A DNA stretch of 64,000 nucleotides from Acidobacteriota bacterium (GCA_018268855.1 JAFDVR010000013.1:33455-97454); one strand, 5' to 3'; shown: positions 1-9,433, counted from the first letter of the stretch. Numbers and translations: made by a program. Notes: generated by a model not told the origin, from the letters alone.

Positions 1-1
1 C

Positions 2-1075
2 CTGAAGTCTGTAAGTGTGCAGGCCATCTCCTCACCGTTGATGGACGCTATCGGTTCAGTCGCCATCGCGATGCTGCTGCTCATCGGGCGCAACCAGATT
101 GTGCAGCACAAGATGACGGCCGGATCGTTCATCGCCTTTCTCATCGCAGTGTTCACGCTTTACGATCCGGTACGCAAATTCGCACTCTTCTACAACAGCT
201 TTCAGCAGGCGCTCGGCGCGAGTGAAGATATCTTCAAATTCCTCGACGCGCAGGATGAAGTACCGGAAAAGAAGCGCGCATTTGTGCTGAAGGAATTCAA
301 AGAAAGCATCGTCTTCGACCACGTCTGTTTTGCCTACCATGTGGAAGGCGAAGAGGATAAGCAGGTCCTCAAGGATATCGATCTTACTGTCCAGCGCGGC
401 GAAGTAATCGCGCTCGTCGGCCCCAGCGGTGCCGGCAAGAGCACGTTCGTAAAGCTGATTCCGCGCTTCTTCGATGTGACCGAAGGCAGCATCAAGATCG
501 ACGGTCATGATCTCCGCGACCTCACCATCGACAGTCTGCGCAAACAGATGGGTAAGGTAACGCAGGAGACGGTGCTCTTCAACGACACCGTCCGCAACAA
601 CATCGCCTACGGCCGTCCCGATGTTCCCATTGAACGTGTAATCACTGCGGCGAAGATGGCGCTCGCGCACGATTTCATTGAACAGTTGCCCGACGGGTAC
701 GGCACCATGATTGGCGAAAAAGGCTTCCGCCTCTCAGGCGGAGAGCGTCAGCGTCTTGCCATCGCGCGCGCCATCTTAAAGAACGCGCCGGTCCTCATTC
801 TGGATGAAGCCACTTCCGCGCTCGATACCGAAAGCGAGTCGCTGGTGCAGGCGGCGCTTGCTAATCTGATGGAAAATCGCACGGTGTTCGTTGTGGCACA
901 TCGCCTTTCCACCGTGCGTCGCGCGGACCGCATCGTTGTTCTCGATCAGGGCCGCATCGCGGAGATCGGCAATCATGCCGAACTGCTCGCTCTAGGCGGC
1001 ATCTACAAGCGCCTGCACGATCTGCAATTCAATGACGCGGACGTAGAGACGGCCGCTGCTGGAGGAATTTCATGA
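2..1075 (+). CDS. ABC exporter, fused permease-ATPase (MsbA-like), 5' truncated
   Basis: The C-terminal part of a half-transporter of the ABC exporter family that couples ATP hydrolysis to export of lipids or lipophilic compounds across the inner membrane. The reading frame is open to the left edge, so the true start lies outside the window. The first 60 or so residues are the last membrane helices. The ATPase domain then shows Walker A (GPSGAGKST), the signature LSGGERQR, Walker B (LILDEATSALD) and the H-loop AHRLST. Its stop overlaps the next start as ATGA, so it is co-transcribed with yicC. MsbA-type lipid A flipping is a reasonable guess for a Gram-negative, but a multidrug exporter cannot be excluded. 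Confidence 0.9.
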   Translation: MKSVSVQAISSPLMDAIGSVAIAMLLLIGRNQIVQHKMTAGSFIAFLIAVFTLYDPVRKFALFYNSFQQALGASEDIFKFLDAQDEVPEKKRAFVLKEFKESIVFDHVCFAYHVEGEEDKQVLKDIDLTVQRGEVIALVGPSGAGKSTFVKLIPRFFDVTEGSIKIDGHDLRDLTIDSLRKQMGKVTQETVLFNDTVRNNIAYGRPDVPIERVITAAKMALAHDFIEQLPDGYGTMIGEKGFRLSGGERQRLAIARAILKNAPVLILDEATSALDTESESLVQAALANLMENRTVFVVAHRLSTVRRADRIVVLDQGRIAEIGNHAELLALGGIYKRLHDLQFNDADVETAAAGGIS

Positions 1076-1971
1076 GTGCTCCGATCCGGTCGATGACCGG
1101 CTTCGCTTCGGTGACCGGTCGCGCGTCGGAGACGCTGGGGTTCACCTTGTCCGCGAAGAGTGTGAACCACCGCTTTCTCGACCCGCACCTGCGGCTGCCC
1201 GGCGGCATGGACGCTCTGGAGATGGAACTCCGCAAGCTGCTGAAGGAACACGTCCGCCGCGGACATGTGGAGATCACGCTGCAACTCGAACGCAGCGCGC
1301 GTACAGGTGTACAGGTAAATCTTCCGCTGCTGCGGGTGCACGTGGATGCCTACCGTGCCGCCGCTACCAATCTTGAACTGAGCGGTGAGCCAGATCTTAA
1401 TGCACTGCTCCGCCTGCCGGGCGCGCTCTCCGGCGATGCTGCGCCCACAGAAGATCAGGCCGCGTTGCAACAAGCCGTGATTGAAGTAGTGCCACAACTG
1501 CTCGCTGAACTAAACACCATGCGTGAGCGCGAAGGCGCTGCACTTGCCGACGAGATGCGCGCAGGCATGGGCCGCATCCACCAAATGGTGACGGAGGTAC
1601 GCAGCCTCCGCGCCGAAACCCTTCCGCAGATCTACAACACGCTGCGCGAGCGGCTGCAATCGCTGCTGGCAGATACGTCGATCAGCGAGGATCGCATTCT
1701 CACCGAAGCCGCCATGCTGGCCGAGCGCGGCGATGTGGACGAGGAGATGGTGCGTCTCGACACGCATGTGCAGCACTTCATTGAGCATCTCAATACCGGT
1801 GGCGAAATCGGCAAAAAGCTCGATTTCCTCTTGCAGGAGTTCAACCGAGAAGCGAATACGCTGCTCTCCAAAACTGGTGGATCGGCGCACAGCATGCGCA
1901 TCACCGAACTTGGCCTGGCCGTAAAGTCGGAGATCGAGCGAGCACGCGAGCAGGTACAAAACCTTGAATAA
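1072..1971 (+). CDS. yicC: YicC family endoribonuclease-like protein
   Basis: 299 residues, the normal size for YicC/YloC proteins. The N-terminus has the family hallmark IRSMTGFASV, followed by the VNHRFLD segment; the C-terminal third (EFNREANTLLSK, then E and K rich helices) is the DUF1732 part. E. coli YicC has been reported to act as an endoribonuclease on small RNAs. The start is an ATG overlapping the stop of the ABC gene, with GGAGGAATTTC just upstream as ribosome binding site. It is followed 34 bases later by gmk, a pairing seen in many bacteria. Confidence 0.93.
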   Translation: MSAPIRSMTGFASVTGRASETLGFTLSAKSVNHRFLDPHLRLPGGMDALEMELRKLLKEHVRRGHVEITLQLERSARTGVQVNLPLLRVHVDAYRAAATNLELSGEPDLNALLRLPGALSGDAAPTEDQAALQQAVIEVVPQLLAELNTMREREGAALADEMRAGMGRIHQMVTEVRSLRAETLPQIYNTLRERLQSLLADTSISEDRILTEAAMLAERGDVDEEMVRLDTHVQHFIEHLNTGGEIGKKLDFLLQEFNREANTLLSKTGGSAHSMRITELGLAVKSEIERAREQVQNLE

Positions 1972-2005
1972 AACAGCGCGCGCGGTACACTCGTAGGCAC
2001 ACGCC

Positions 2006-2671
2006 ATGGCTGGAATTCTCTTCATCATCTCTGCGCCGTCGGGGTCAGGCAAATCGACGCTCGTTTCGCAACTCCGCTCGCTGGTTCCGGGGCTGGACTT
2101 CTCCGTCTCCTACACCACACGCGCACCGCGCGGCTCCGAGGTAGACGGCACGGAGTACCACTTCACCACCCGCCAGCACTTTGAAGAGATGATCGCGCGC
2201 GACGAGTTTCTGGAGCATGCTGAGGTCTTCGGCAACTACTATGGGACGCATCGAAACGCGCTTAAACACGCAGCAGCCAAGGGCCTCGACCTTCTGCTCG
2301 ACATCGATGTGCAAGGCGCGATGCAGGTGATGCAGCGCGCGCCGGAAGCGGTATCCATCTTCATCGTGCCACCGTCGCCTGCTGTTTTAGAAAAGCGACT
2401 CCGCAACCGCAGTGCGGCAGAGAACATCAGCAACGAAGATCTCATCCGGCGCCGGCTCGCGCAAGCCGAAAGCGAGTTGCGCGAAATCAGCAACTACGAC
2501 TACGCCATCGTGAATGACGTGCTCGATAATGCGGTGGCCGAACTTGTTGCCATCGTAAAGACGGAGCGCGGCGAAGGGGATGCCGATCCGCTGCACCTTG
2601 CTGCGAACTGCCGGACAGCTGCTCCATCAGCGCATCTACAGGACGCGTTGGCGAAGTTCGCTCAGTCCTGA
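2006..2671 (+). CDS. gmk: Guanylate kinase
   Basis: Converts GMP and ATP to GDP and ADP in the cytoplasm. The N-terminus carries the P-loop SAPSGSGKSTL, followed by SYTTRAPRGSEVDGTEYHF, which holds the GMP-binding residues, and later LLDIDVQGAMQV and IFIVPPS. Length (221) is slightly longer than E. coli Gmk (207) because of a variable C-terminal tail after about residue 190. It lies in a run with yicC and rpoZ, a common bacterial order. Very secure assignment. Confidence 0.96.
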   Translation: MAGILFIISAPSGSGKSTLVSQLRSLVPGLDFSVSYTTRAPRGSEVDGTEYHFTTRQHFEEMIARDEFLEHAEVFGNYYGTHRNALKHAAAKGLDLLLDIDVQGAMQVMQRAPEAVSIFIVPPSPAVLEKRLRNRSAAENISNEDLIRRRLAQAESELREISNYDYAIVNDVLDNAVAELVAIVKTERGEGDADPLHLAANCRTAAPSAHLQDALAKFAQS

Positions 2672-2793
2672 ACCATTCCTCTATTTCACCCACGATTTCC
2701 ACCGCTCCGCAAATTCCCTTTGTCTGATAACGCTGCTCTGCGCTACAGTCTATGCATCGCACGACAATCTGAAAGCTGCCTCACGAGGGAACC

Positions 2794-3012
2794 ATGACTA
2801 CCCCCAACGATGGTCTGCAAAATCGCTACAGTCTTGTGAAAGGCGCGGCGCGCCGTGCCCGTCAACTGCAATCCGGCGCCGCCCCGCTCATCCAGTCGCG
2901 ATCCATGAAGGCGTGCCGCATCGCGCAGGATGAGATCCTGCAAGGTCAGGTCCGCTACGTGGTGCCCGAGCCGAAGCCGCTGTCCACAACGCCTTCGACC
3001 TTCCACGCGTAA
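2794..3012 (+). CDS. rpoZ: DNA-directed RNA polymerase omega subunit
   Basis: A 72-residue protein that helps assemble and stabilise RNA polymerase through the beta-prime subunit. The conserved block NRYSLVKGAARRARQL matches the omega N-terminal helix region, and IAQDEI..GQVRYV matches the second conserved block. The ATG is preceded by GAGGGAACC, a usable ribosome binding site. Position directly after gmk is typical (gmk-rpoZ). It is short but within the range of acidobacterial omega proteins. Confidence 0.88.
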   Translation: MTTPNDGLQNRYSLVKGAARRARQLQSGAAPLIQSRSMKACRIAQDEILQGQVRYVVPEPKPLSTTPSTFHA

Positions 3013-3027
3013 AATCGCTCTTGAGCG

Positions 3028-4008
3028 ATGACACCTGAAGCCACAGCACGCCTGCGCGCGTACGTCGAATATTTCCGCGACCTGGGCGTCTATGACTTCT
3101 ATCGTCACGGAGAAGTCCCCGCCGAGTTGCAGGCCCAGCTTGCAGAAATACTGCAGCGCGCAAAGCCGGCGTCCCCACGTCCCGACACATCTCCTGCTGC
3201 AAGATCATCCGCACCAGCCGCAGCGCCAAAGACACTACCACCTCCGCCAGCTAAACCTTCGCTCTCGCCCTTCGAAGCGTCGAAGCAACGTGCTGTCGCG
3301 CAAAGCACTCCCGCGCCCGCGCCGCCGCAAGAACCAGCAGCCCTCGATCCGGCGCTCGCACCTCCGCCTATGCCTCTCATCAGCCTGAACGAACGTATCG
3401 CGCCCCCGCAAACACGTGTCACAACATCCGCAGACAAGCACGCCGCGCTCGAAAGCATCCGCCACCACATCGGCGACTGCACGCGCTGTCCGCTCGCCTA
3501 TGCCGGCCGCCACACCATCGTCTTCGCAGATGGCAGCCCCGATGCGAAGCTGATGTTCGTCGGCGAAGGTCCGGGCGCAGACGAGGACACCAGCGGCGTC
3601 CCCTTCGTCGGCAAGGCCGGCCAGTTGCTCAACAACATGATCACGGCCATGGGCCTCAAGCGCGAAGAGGTCTACATCGCCAACGTGGTGAAGTGCCGGC
3701 CGCCGGGCAATCGCACACCCGAGCCTATCGAGGCGAACACCTGCTCACAGTTCCTCGCCGAACAGATCGATGTAGTCCAACCGGAGTACATCGTAGCCCT
3801 CGGTGCAACGGCAGCAACGTATCTGCTCGGAATCAAAAAGCCGCTCACCGCGCTTCGCGGCTCATGGCACGAAGTACGCGGCGCCAAGGTGGCTGTGACC
3901 TATCACCCTGCGTATCTGCTGCGCGATCCAAACATGAAGGGCGAGGCGTGGAAAGATTTGCAGCGTGTGATGGTAGCTATGGGGCTGAAATCTCCAAAGC
4001 GTTCGTAA
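3028..4008 (+). CDS. Family 4 uracil-DNA glycosylase
   Basis: Removes uracil from DNA to start base-excision repair. The catalytic domain occupies roughly residues 150-320 and shows CTRCPL with the first iron-sulfur cysteines, FVGEGPGADEDTSG (the family 4 active-site motif), VVKCRPPGNRTP, ANTC and the HPAYLLR motif. Four cysteines are in place for a 4Fe-4S cluster. The first 45 residues form a small helical segment (AYVEYFRDLGVYDFYRHG). Residues about 50-135 are a Pro/Ala-rich linker absent from the compact archaeal and Thermus enzymes. It follows rpoZ by 15 bases and is probably in the same transcript. Confidence 0.92.
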   Translation: MTPEATARLRAYVEYFRDLGVYDFYRHGEVPAELQAQLAEILQRAKPASPRPDTSPAARSSAPAAAPKTLPPPPAKPSLSPFEASKQRAVAQSTPAPAPPQEPAALDPALAPPPMPLISLNERIAPPQTRVTTSADKHAALESIRHHIGDCTRCPLAYAGRHTIVFADGSPDAKLMFVGEGPGADEDTSGVPFVGKAGQLLNNMITAMGLKREEVYIANVVKCRPPGNRTPEPIEANTCSQFLAEQIDVVQPEYIVALGATAATYLLGIKKPLTALRGSWHEVRGAKVAVTYHPAYLLRDPNMKGEAWKDLQRVMVAMGLKSPKRS

Positions 4009-4034
4009 AAAGATTCTCGTAATGCGACAACCAA

Positions 4035-4748
4035 CTACCAGCGAATACCTGCCGTTACCGGAACAAAGGTTGTGTGCGCAACGGCGCCTGCATAGCTGGA
4101 GTTGCCTTGATTGCGGACCCATACATAGCGTGCCTCAATGAACAGCTTCAGGCTGTCGTTGAACATCGGACGATATGCTAAGCCTGTGCCGATATCGAAT
4201 CCAGGTGCGTTGTTGCTGAACCGTACAGGCTGGCCCCCAGCAAAGGCACATCCGGGTGTGGAATTCTTGCAATCGCCATTGCTCGAAACGGTGGTGTGTT
4301 TCCTGAAGAATCCGCCACCACCGATCAGGTAACCGCCATAGCGTGGGGTTGCGAAATACTGCACGAGAGCTTGCGCAGTAATCGACCAGAGGCGAATGCG
4401 GCCAACATAGCTCTTTTCCGCGTAGTCAGGAAAATGAAAGTAGTTGATCACCTGTTGCTGCGGCACACGAAAATGATGGAAGCCATACTCTCCCAGCAAA
4501 GCAAATCGCCGGTTGAAGCGATATCCTCCACCCGCTTGAAAGTTCCACGCTGGGCCCTGATATTTACGAGCGGCTCCGGTGGAGAGATTCACGCCTCCAC
4601 CAAATGCGAGTGCAAGTTTCTCGGAACCATCCGCATTGCGCCAATGAGAGTTGTATCCCGGTGCCGGTTCCTGGGCAAAGAGTGTGCCTGATGAGCAAAG
4701 AAGAATGAGAGTGGTGAAAGCGCAGATGCGGCGTACAGCGAATTGCAT
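4035..4748 (-). CDS. Outer-membrane beta-barrel protein
   Basis: About 237 residues. The start chosen is the internal ATG that gives a clean signal peptide (MQFAVRRICAFTTLILL...LFAQ); frames extending further upstream are Arg/Ser rich and unlikely to be translated. The mature part has alternating hydrophobic and polar strands, many Gly, Tyr and Phe residues (YRFNRRFALLGEYGFHHF, YGGYLIGGGGFFRKH) and ends in W, as outer-membrane barrels usually do. It resembles the OmpW/opacity-type small barrels. Transport or adhesion function cannot be told from the sequence. It diverges from priA, whose start is less than 80 bases away. Confidence 0.75.
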   Translation of the reverse strand: MQFAVRRICAFTTLILLCSSGTLFAQEPAPGYNSHWRNADGSEKLALAFGGGVNLSTGAARKYQGPAWNFQAGGGYRFNRRFALLGEYGFHHFRVPQQQVINYFHFPDYAEKSYVGRIRLWSITAQALVQYFATPRYGGYLIGGGGFFRKHTTVSSNGDCKNSTPGCAFAGGQPVRFSNNAPGFDIGTGLAYRPMFNDSLKLFIEARYVWVRNQGNSSYAGAVAHTTFVPVTAGIRW

Positions 4749-4824
4749 TGTTCTAGGATAGGGCATCTTCCGAGTGCGCAGGCGAGTAGCTTTTCGAGAC
4801 CTTATAAAACGTACACTGGACTCT

Positions 4825-7323
4825 GTGCCTCGCTTCGCAGAAGTCGCTCTCCCAGTTCCGCTCGACCGCACCTTCACCTACGCGGTCAACGGAGTCACGC
4901 CCGTCATCGGCGCACGCGTATTGGTGCCGTTCAGCGGACAGCGCCTCATGGGCGTGGTCATGCGCGTGCACGATGAACAGCCGCAGGACGACTTCGAAAT
5001 AAAATCCATCCAGCAAGTGCTCGACGACGCACAGCTTCTGCCCGATGAGTTGCTGAAGCTGGCCGAGTGGATCGCGCAATACTATGTCGCTCCCTTAGGC
5101 GAAGTGCTGCGCGGCATGTTGCCGCTCTCGGCAGAGGTCAAGCGAGACATCTTCTACCGCATCGCTGAGCAGGGAAGGCGCGTGCTCTACGAAGGCGCTG
5201 AGAAGGGTTCGTCGCGCCGCTCGAAACTCTCTCCTGAAGACCAGAACCGTGAATACGCCGTACTCAATTATCTGGAGAGCGGTGAGGCGGCCAAGCTCAC
5301 CACGCTGCGCAGTGCCACAGCAGCAGGCAAGCCGCTGCTGGAAGGCATGGTGCGCAAGAAGTGGCTCACGCGCGAGGTAGTGGCGCGCGAGCGCGATGCG
5401 CGTCGTCTGGAGAAGTGGGCCACGCTTGTGCCCGATGCGCGTATTCCAAAGCTGAATGAAAATCAGCAGTTGCTCATGGCCGAGCTTGCAGCCGCCGGCG
5501 GACGCATGCGCGTCAGCGATCTACGCGATGCTGCATCTATCCGGGAGGCAAAAGTTCCCGACTCCACACTCGCCACGCTGGTCAAGCGTGAGATCGTTCG
5601 CATCGACGAAGAGCCGGAGAGCTTTTACTACGGCGGCGTACACGCCACCGGCAAAAAACACGCGCACGAACATGCACTTAATGAAAAGCAGACCGAGGCG
5701 TTCGCAGGCATCGCCGTTGCGCTTGCTGCAGGCGGATTCAAGCCGCATCTGCTCTACGGCGTGACCGGTTCGGGCAAAACAGCCGTGTACTTTGCCGCGA
5801 TGCAGCGCGCATTGCAGGCAGGTAAGTCGTCGCTGCTGCTGGTGCCAGAGATCGGTCTCACTCCCGCCATGGCGGCGCAGATGTTCGCGGCCTTCGGCGA
5901 CACCATGGCGCTGCTGCACTCGCAACTCACGCCAGACGAGCGCGCGGAACAATGGCACCGCATCCGTCGCGGAGAAGCCAAGGTCGTCGTCGGCACGCGC
6001 TCCGCAGTCTTTGCGCCCGTGCAGAATCTCGGCCTCATTCTCGTGGATGAAGAACACGATTCCAGCTACAAGCAGGAAGAGACGCCGCGCTATCATGCGC
6101 GCGACACAGCCGTGATGCGCGCTAAGCTGCTCAATATTCCCGTAGTGCTCGGCTCCGCAACGCCATCGCTCGAAAGCTGGTCCAACGCGCAGAAGGACAG
6201 ATATACGCTGCTCACCATGGACGAGCGCGTTTCCAATCGCCCATTGCCCGCAGTGGAACTCGTGGACATGCGCGCAGAGTTTCGCGAGACAGGTAGTGAC
6301 CACATCTTCTCGCGCGCCCTCATTACAGAGACGCAGGCGGCGCTCGATCGCGGCGAACAGGTCATCATCCTGCTCAATCGGCGAGGCTACTCCTATGTGG
6401 TGATGTGCCGCGCCTGCGGCGAAAAGATCGAGTGCGAAAACTGCGCGATTGCTATGACGCTGCATAAGCCCGTTGTCGGAGCCGACCTGCACGCGCACGC
6501 CGGCGAGCGGCTGGAGTGCCACTACTGCGGCTTTCGGCGCAACGTGCCAAAGACGTGCCCCAAGTGCGAGAGCGAGTATCTCTACTACTTCGGCGCAGGC
6601 TCGCAGCAGGGCGAAGAGCGGTTGCAGGAAATCTTCCCCGGCGCCCGCATTGGGCGCATGGACCGCGACACCGTCCGCTCACGCATGGACATGGAACGCA
6701 TGCTCGCGCGCCTGCACTCCGGCGAGATCAACCTCCTCGTCGGCACGCAGATGATCGCAAAGGGACACGACATTCACGGCGTCACACTCGTCGGTGTCGT
6801 CGGCTGCGACCACGCGCTTGGCCTTCCGGACTTCCGCGCCGCCGAACGCGTCTTCCAACTCCTCACGCAGGTAAGCGGACGCGCCGGTCGCGGTGACACA
6901 CCCGGCCGCGTCGTCGTACAGACATATCACCCTGACCACTACGCCATCCGCTTCGCTGCGCAGCACGACTACCTCGGCTTTGTAGATAAGGAGATGCAGT
7001 TCCGCCGGTGGATGCACTATCCGCCATTCACCGCGTTGAGCAACGTAGTGCTTCAAAGCGAGCGGCTGGAAGAGGTGATGGCATGGTCTGTCCAGCTAGG
7101 GAAGTGGTTCGCCTCGCGCAGCATATCCGGCTTGCGGGTACTCGGACCCGCCGCTGCTCCAATCACACGCATAAAACGTATCTATCGCTATCATTTCGTG
7201 CTTAAAGCAGAAAAAAGAGCGGTCTTAAACCGCTCTTTATACGCCATGCTGGCCCAGGCTGAGGCCATCGGAGCGCCACGCCGCCAGATTGGGATCGACG
7301 TGGACGCGCTCCACCTGATGTAA
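4825..7323 (+). CDS. priA: Primosomal protein N' (replication restart helicase PriA)
   Basis: A superfamily 2 helicase that reloads the replisome at stalled forks. The N-terminal DNA-binding domain begins AEVALPVPLDRTFTYAV. The helicase core has GVTGSGKT (Walker A), DEEHDSSYKQ (DEAH-type Walker B), GSATPSLES and QVSGRAGRG. Between them is the zinc-binding block with eight cysteines (CRACGEKIECENC, then CHYCG and CPKC). I place the start at the GTG at 4825 because the family begins right before this conserved segment; a GTG at 4774 in the same frame is also possible. The last 37 codons contain a hairpin that probably terminates the convergent HU gene. Confidence 0.95.
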   Translation: MPRFAEVALPVPLDRTFTYAVNGVTPVIGARVLVPFSGQRLMGVVMRVHDEQPQDDFEIKSIQQVLDDAQLLPDELLKLAEWIAQYYVAPLGEVLRGMLPLSAEVKRDIFYRIAEQGRRVLYEGAEKGSSRRSKLSPEDQNREYAVLNYLESGEAAKLTTLRSATAAGKPLLEGMVRKKWLTREVVARERDARRLEKWATLVPDARIPKLNENQQLLMAELAAAGGRMRVSDLRDAASIREAKVPDSTLATLVKREIVRIDEEPESFYYGGVHATGKKHAHEHALNEKQTEAFAGIAVALAAGGFKPHLLYGVTGSGKTAVYFAAMQRALQAGKSSLLLVPEIGLTPAMAAQMFAAFGDTMALLHSQLTPDERAEQWHRIRRGEAKVVVGTRSAVFAPVQNLGLILVDEEHDSSYKQEETPRYHARDTAVMRAKLLNIPVVLGSATPSLESWSNAQKDRYTLLTMDERVSNRPLPAVELVDMRAEFRETGSDHIFSRALITETQAALDRGEQVIILLNRRGYSYVVMCRACGEKIECENCAIAMTLHKPVVGADLHAHAGERLECHYCGFRRNVPKTCPKCESEYLYYFGAGSQQGEERLQEIFPGARIGRMDRDTVRSRMDMERMLARLHSGEINLLVGTQMIAKGHDIHGVTLVGVVGCDHALGLPDFRAAERVFQLLTQVSGRAGRGDTPGRVVVQTYHPDHYAIRFAAQHDYLGFVDKEMQFRRWMHYPPFTALSNVVLQSERLEEVMAWSVQLGKWFASRSISGLRVLGPAAAPITRIKRIYRYHFVLKAEKRAVLNRSLYAMLAQAEAIGAPRRQIGIDVDALHLM
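7208..7238 (-). terminator. Rho-independent terminator of the HU gene, inside priA
   Basis: On the minus strand a 10-bp perfect stem AAAGAGCGGT/ACCGCTCTTT (7214-7223 with 7229-7238, 5-base loop) is followed by a run of six T. It lies about 85 bases past the stop of the leftward HU gene, yet inside the priA coding region. Confidence 0.75.
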
Positions 7324-7596
7324 CTAGTTCGGCAGTGCTTGCAACTCTTTGCCAGGCTTGAATCGCACGGCCTTGCCGGGCTCGATCGATACCTCTGCAC
7401 CCGTACGAGGATTACGTCCGATGCCGGTTTTACGCGGTTTTACGGTGAATACACCAAAGCCACGCAGCTCAATGCGGTCGCCCTGGGCGAGTGCGCGTTT
7501 CATGCCGTCAAAGATGGTATCGACGGCTGCTTCCGCCTTGGTGCGCGGAAGGCCGGTACGGTCGACGATGCGCTGAATGAGATCCTGTTTGATCAA
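7324..7596 (-). CDS. hup: HU/IHF family DNA-binding protein
   Basis: A 90-residue nucleoid-associated protein that bends DNA as a dimer. It has the classic HU pattern: helical N-terminus (MIKQDLIQRIVDRTGLPRTK), the RIELRGFGVFTVKPRKTG beta segment and the GRNPRTGAEVSI arm ending in FKPGKEL. It is full length. It is convergent with priA: the two stop codons abut at 7323/7324. Confidence 0.95.
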   Translation of the reverse strand: MIKQDLIQRIVDRTGLPRTKAEAAVDTIFDGMKRALAQGDRIELRGFGVFTVKPRKTGIGRNPRTGAEVSIEPGKAVRFKPGKELQALPN

Positions 7597-7807
7597 TCTC
7601 TTGCCCTGCCTTGCGTTAGCGGAATTTTAGGGGCCCGGGAAGCTGCGCGCTCAATTACTGTCCGATGGTAGAAAGCGGGAACGGCTCTGTCAACGAGCGT
7701 GCCGTTAAGTGACGCAAAATGTGTCTGCTGGACGATTCGAATTGCGGTGGCGCACGGCGTACCGTACACTTGCGCTCAAGCACATTTCCCCATTAATAGG
7801 AGTTGTA

Positions 7808-8359
7808 GTGGCCATCAAGAGTGACCGCTGGATCCGCGAGCAGGCGCAGCGCGGCATGATTGAACCCTTTAGTGAAAAGCAGGTGCGCGAGGGTGTCATC
7901 TCGTATGGATTGTCTTCATACGGGTATGATCTGCGCGTTTCCGACGAGTTCAAGATCTTCACCAACGTGAACTCCGCCATCATCGATCCGAAGGATTTCG
8001 ACGAGCGCAGCTTCGTCTCCGTGCAGGCGGACTCGGTCATCGTCCCGCCAAATTCCTTTGCGCTCGCAAGATCGATCGAATACTTCCGGATTCCCCGCGA
8101 CGTGCTGACAATCTGCGTCGGCAAGAGCACATATGCCCGTTGCGGCATTATTGTGAACGTAACTCCGTTTGAACCTGAGTGGGAAGGTTTCGTGACGCTG
8201 GAAATCTCCAACACCACGCCGCTTCCTGCAAAGGTGTATGCAAATGAAGGTTTGTGCCAGATTCTTTTCTTCCAGTCGGATGAGACCTGCGAGACGAGCT
8301 ATGCCGCTCGAGCGGGCAAATACCAGAAGCAGCAGGGCATTGTTCTTCCAAAGCTGTAA
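7808..8359 (+). CDS. dcd: dCTP deaminase
   Basis: Deaminates dCTP to dUTP (some homologues go on to dUMP) for dTTP supply. 183 residues from the GTG at 7808, preceded by AGGAG at 7798-7802; the N-terminus [12 protein letters not shown] is the family start, so the 33 codons upstream in frame are not counted. Conserved features: [37 protein letters not shown] with the catalytic Glu region, and EGLCQILFF. Stands alone, with its own upstream region after the HU gene. Confidence 0.94.
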   Translation: MAIKSDRWIREQAQRGMIEPFSEKQVREGVISYGLSSYGYDLRVSDEFKIFTNVNSAIIDPKDFDERSFVSVQADSVIVPPNSFALARSIEYFRIPRDVLTICVGKSTYARCGIIVNVTPFEPEWEGFVTLEISNTTPLPAKVYANEGLCQILFFQSDETCETSYAARAGKYQKQQGIVLPKL

Positions 8360-8415
8360 TGAGAATCAAGCTCCTGAGGGCCTGTTGAATTAGGAATGAG
8401 AGGACGGGGCAACCG

Positions 8416-9042
8416 ATGCCCGAAAGAACGACTCCCCCACGGATAGCCATGGTGGCGTCCGATACACTGCGGGTCGCTGGGCTCCATGAGCTTATCGGCG
8501 GCACTGCGGACGTACATCACATAACTGCGCCAGAGCTGCTGCGCTCGCCGGATTTCGATATCGCTGTTCTCGATGAACCCTCGGAAGATCTTCTTCTTGC
8601 AACCATCACGACCCTGCGGCGTGCCAGATCGTCGCTCCGCATCATTGCTCTGGGTGCCAATGCCGATCCTGAGGTGATTCAGCGTGTCATTGCGTCGGGC
8701 GCCAAGGGATATCTCAATTACACGGCCACCGCGCAGGAAGTTCAAATGTGCATCACTGTTGTAATGGACGGGTCGGTCTGGGCCCCGAGAAAAGTTCTGG
8801 CACGTCTCCTGGACAAGGCCGGTCCGGAACCGCGCAGGCACTCCGAACCTTACTTCACACCGCGCGAGCGCGAAGTGCTGAACTTACTGGCTGAAGGGAA
8901 TTCGAACCGCGAAATCGGCGATGCGTTAGGGATCGATATCGCCACAGTCAAGGCGCACGTCTCCCGCCTAATGCGTAAGGTAGGCGTGGATAATCGTGTC
9001 GCTCTAACGCTTAAAACCCTTGAAAACAATAGACAAAAATGA
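8416..9042 (+). CDS. LuxR-type (NarL-like) response regulator
   Basis: 208 residues. The first 120 form a receiver-like fold: IAVLDEPSED could hold the phosphorylated Asp and KGYLNY the loop Lys, but the N-terminal acidic pair is poorly conserved, so phosphorylation is uncertain. Residues about 142-205 are a LuxR helix-turn-helix (TPREREVLNLLAEGNSNREI, then ATVKAHVSRLMRKVGV). No histidine kinase is adjacent, so the signal is unknown. It follows dcd by 56 bases in the same direction. Confidence 0.85.
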   Translation: MPERTTPPRIAMVASDTLRVAGLHELIGGTADVHHITAPELLRSPDFDIAVLDEPSEDLLLATITTLRRARSSLRIIALGANADPEVIQRVIASGAKGYLNYTATAQEVQMCITVVMDGSVWAPRKVLARLLDKAGPEPRRHSEPYFTPREREVLNLLAEGNSNREIGDALGIDIATVKAHVSRLMRKVGVDNRVALTLKTLENNRQK

Positions 9043-9433
9043 AGTGCGCTGTTTACAGATAAGTAATCCCACTCGTTACGATAGTAGTGCCTCGTCTGTA
9101 CTATTCCAAAAATCAGCGCGATGGCTGAAAGTAGCTCATGTAACACAGACCTGGGAGAAGGGGCTGCAGTAGCCGGTAGCAAGGCCGGGCGCAGCCCCCC
9201 TTTTTTGCCTCAATCAATTAATCCCAACGTCCAGCTACGCCTTCCAAATCAGATCTGACTTCTTACATACTGCCATGAGCTGCTATTGAGGTTTCCGAAG
9301 CATAGCTACGCTTATCTGGCGTCTGCGTGCAACGTTGCATAAGAGATATACCATCCCAACATGAGGCAGGTGTGCGGCATGGGTGCGGTCGTACGCTTTG
9401 AACAGACTGGTTTTCTGAAACGGAGTGAAACGT
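9043..9433. other. Intergenic region with terminator, no gene seen
   Basis: About 390 bases between the LuxR-type regulator and the SYLF gene. I see one strong terminator hairpin (9158-9206) and no convincing open frame, tRNA or repeat. The final 200 bases presumably hold the promoter of the SYLF gene, but no clear -35/-10 pair stands out. Confidence 0.5.
9158..9206 (+). terminator. Rho-independent terminator after LuxR-type gene
   Basis: AAGGGGCTGC (9158-9167) pairs with GCAGCCCCCCTT (9191-9202), with a 23-base internal segment that can itself fold, followed by a run of six T. It lies 116 bases after the stop of the upstream gene. Confidence 0.65.

Noticed and set aside
9158..9206. GC-rich hairpin considered as a small RNA or tRNA fragment
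   Set aside because: It lacks tRNA arms, and the T run makes it a terminator.
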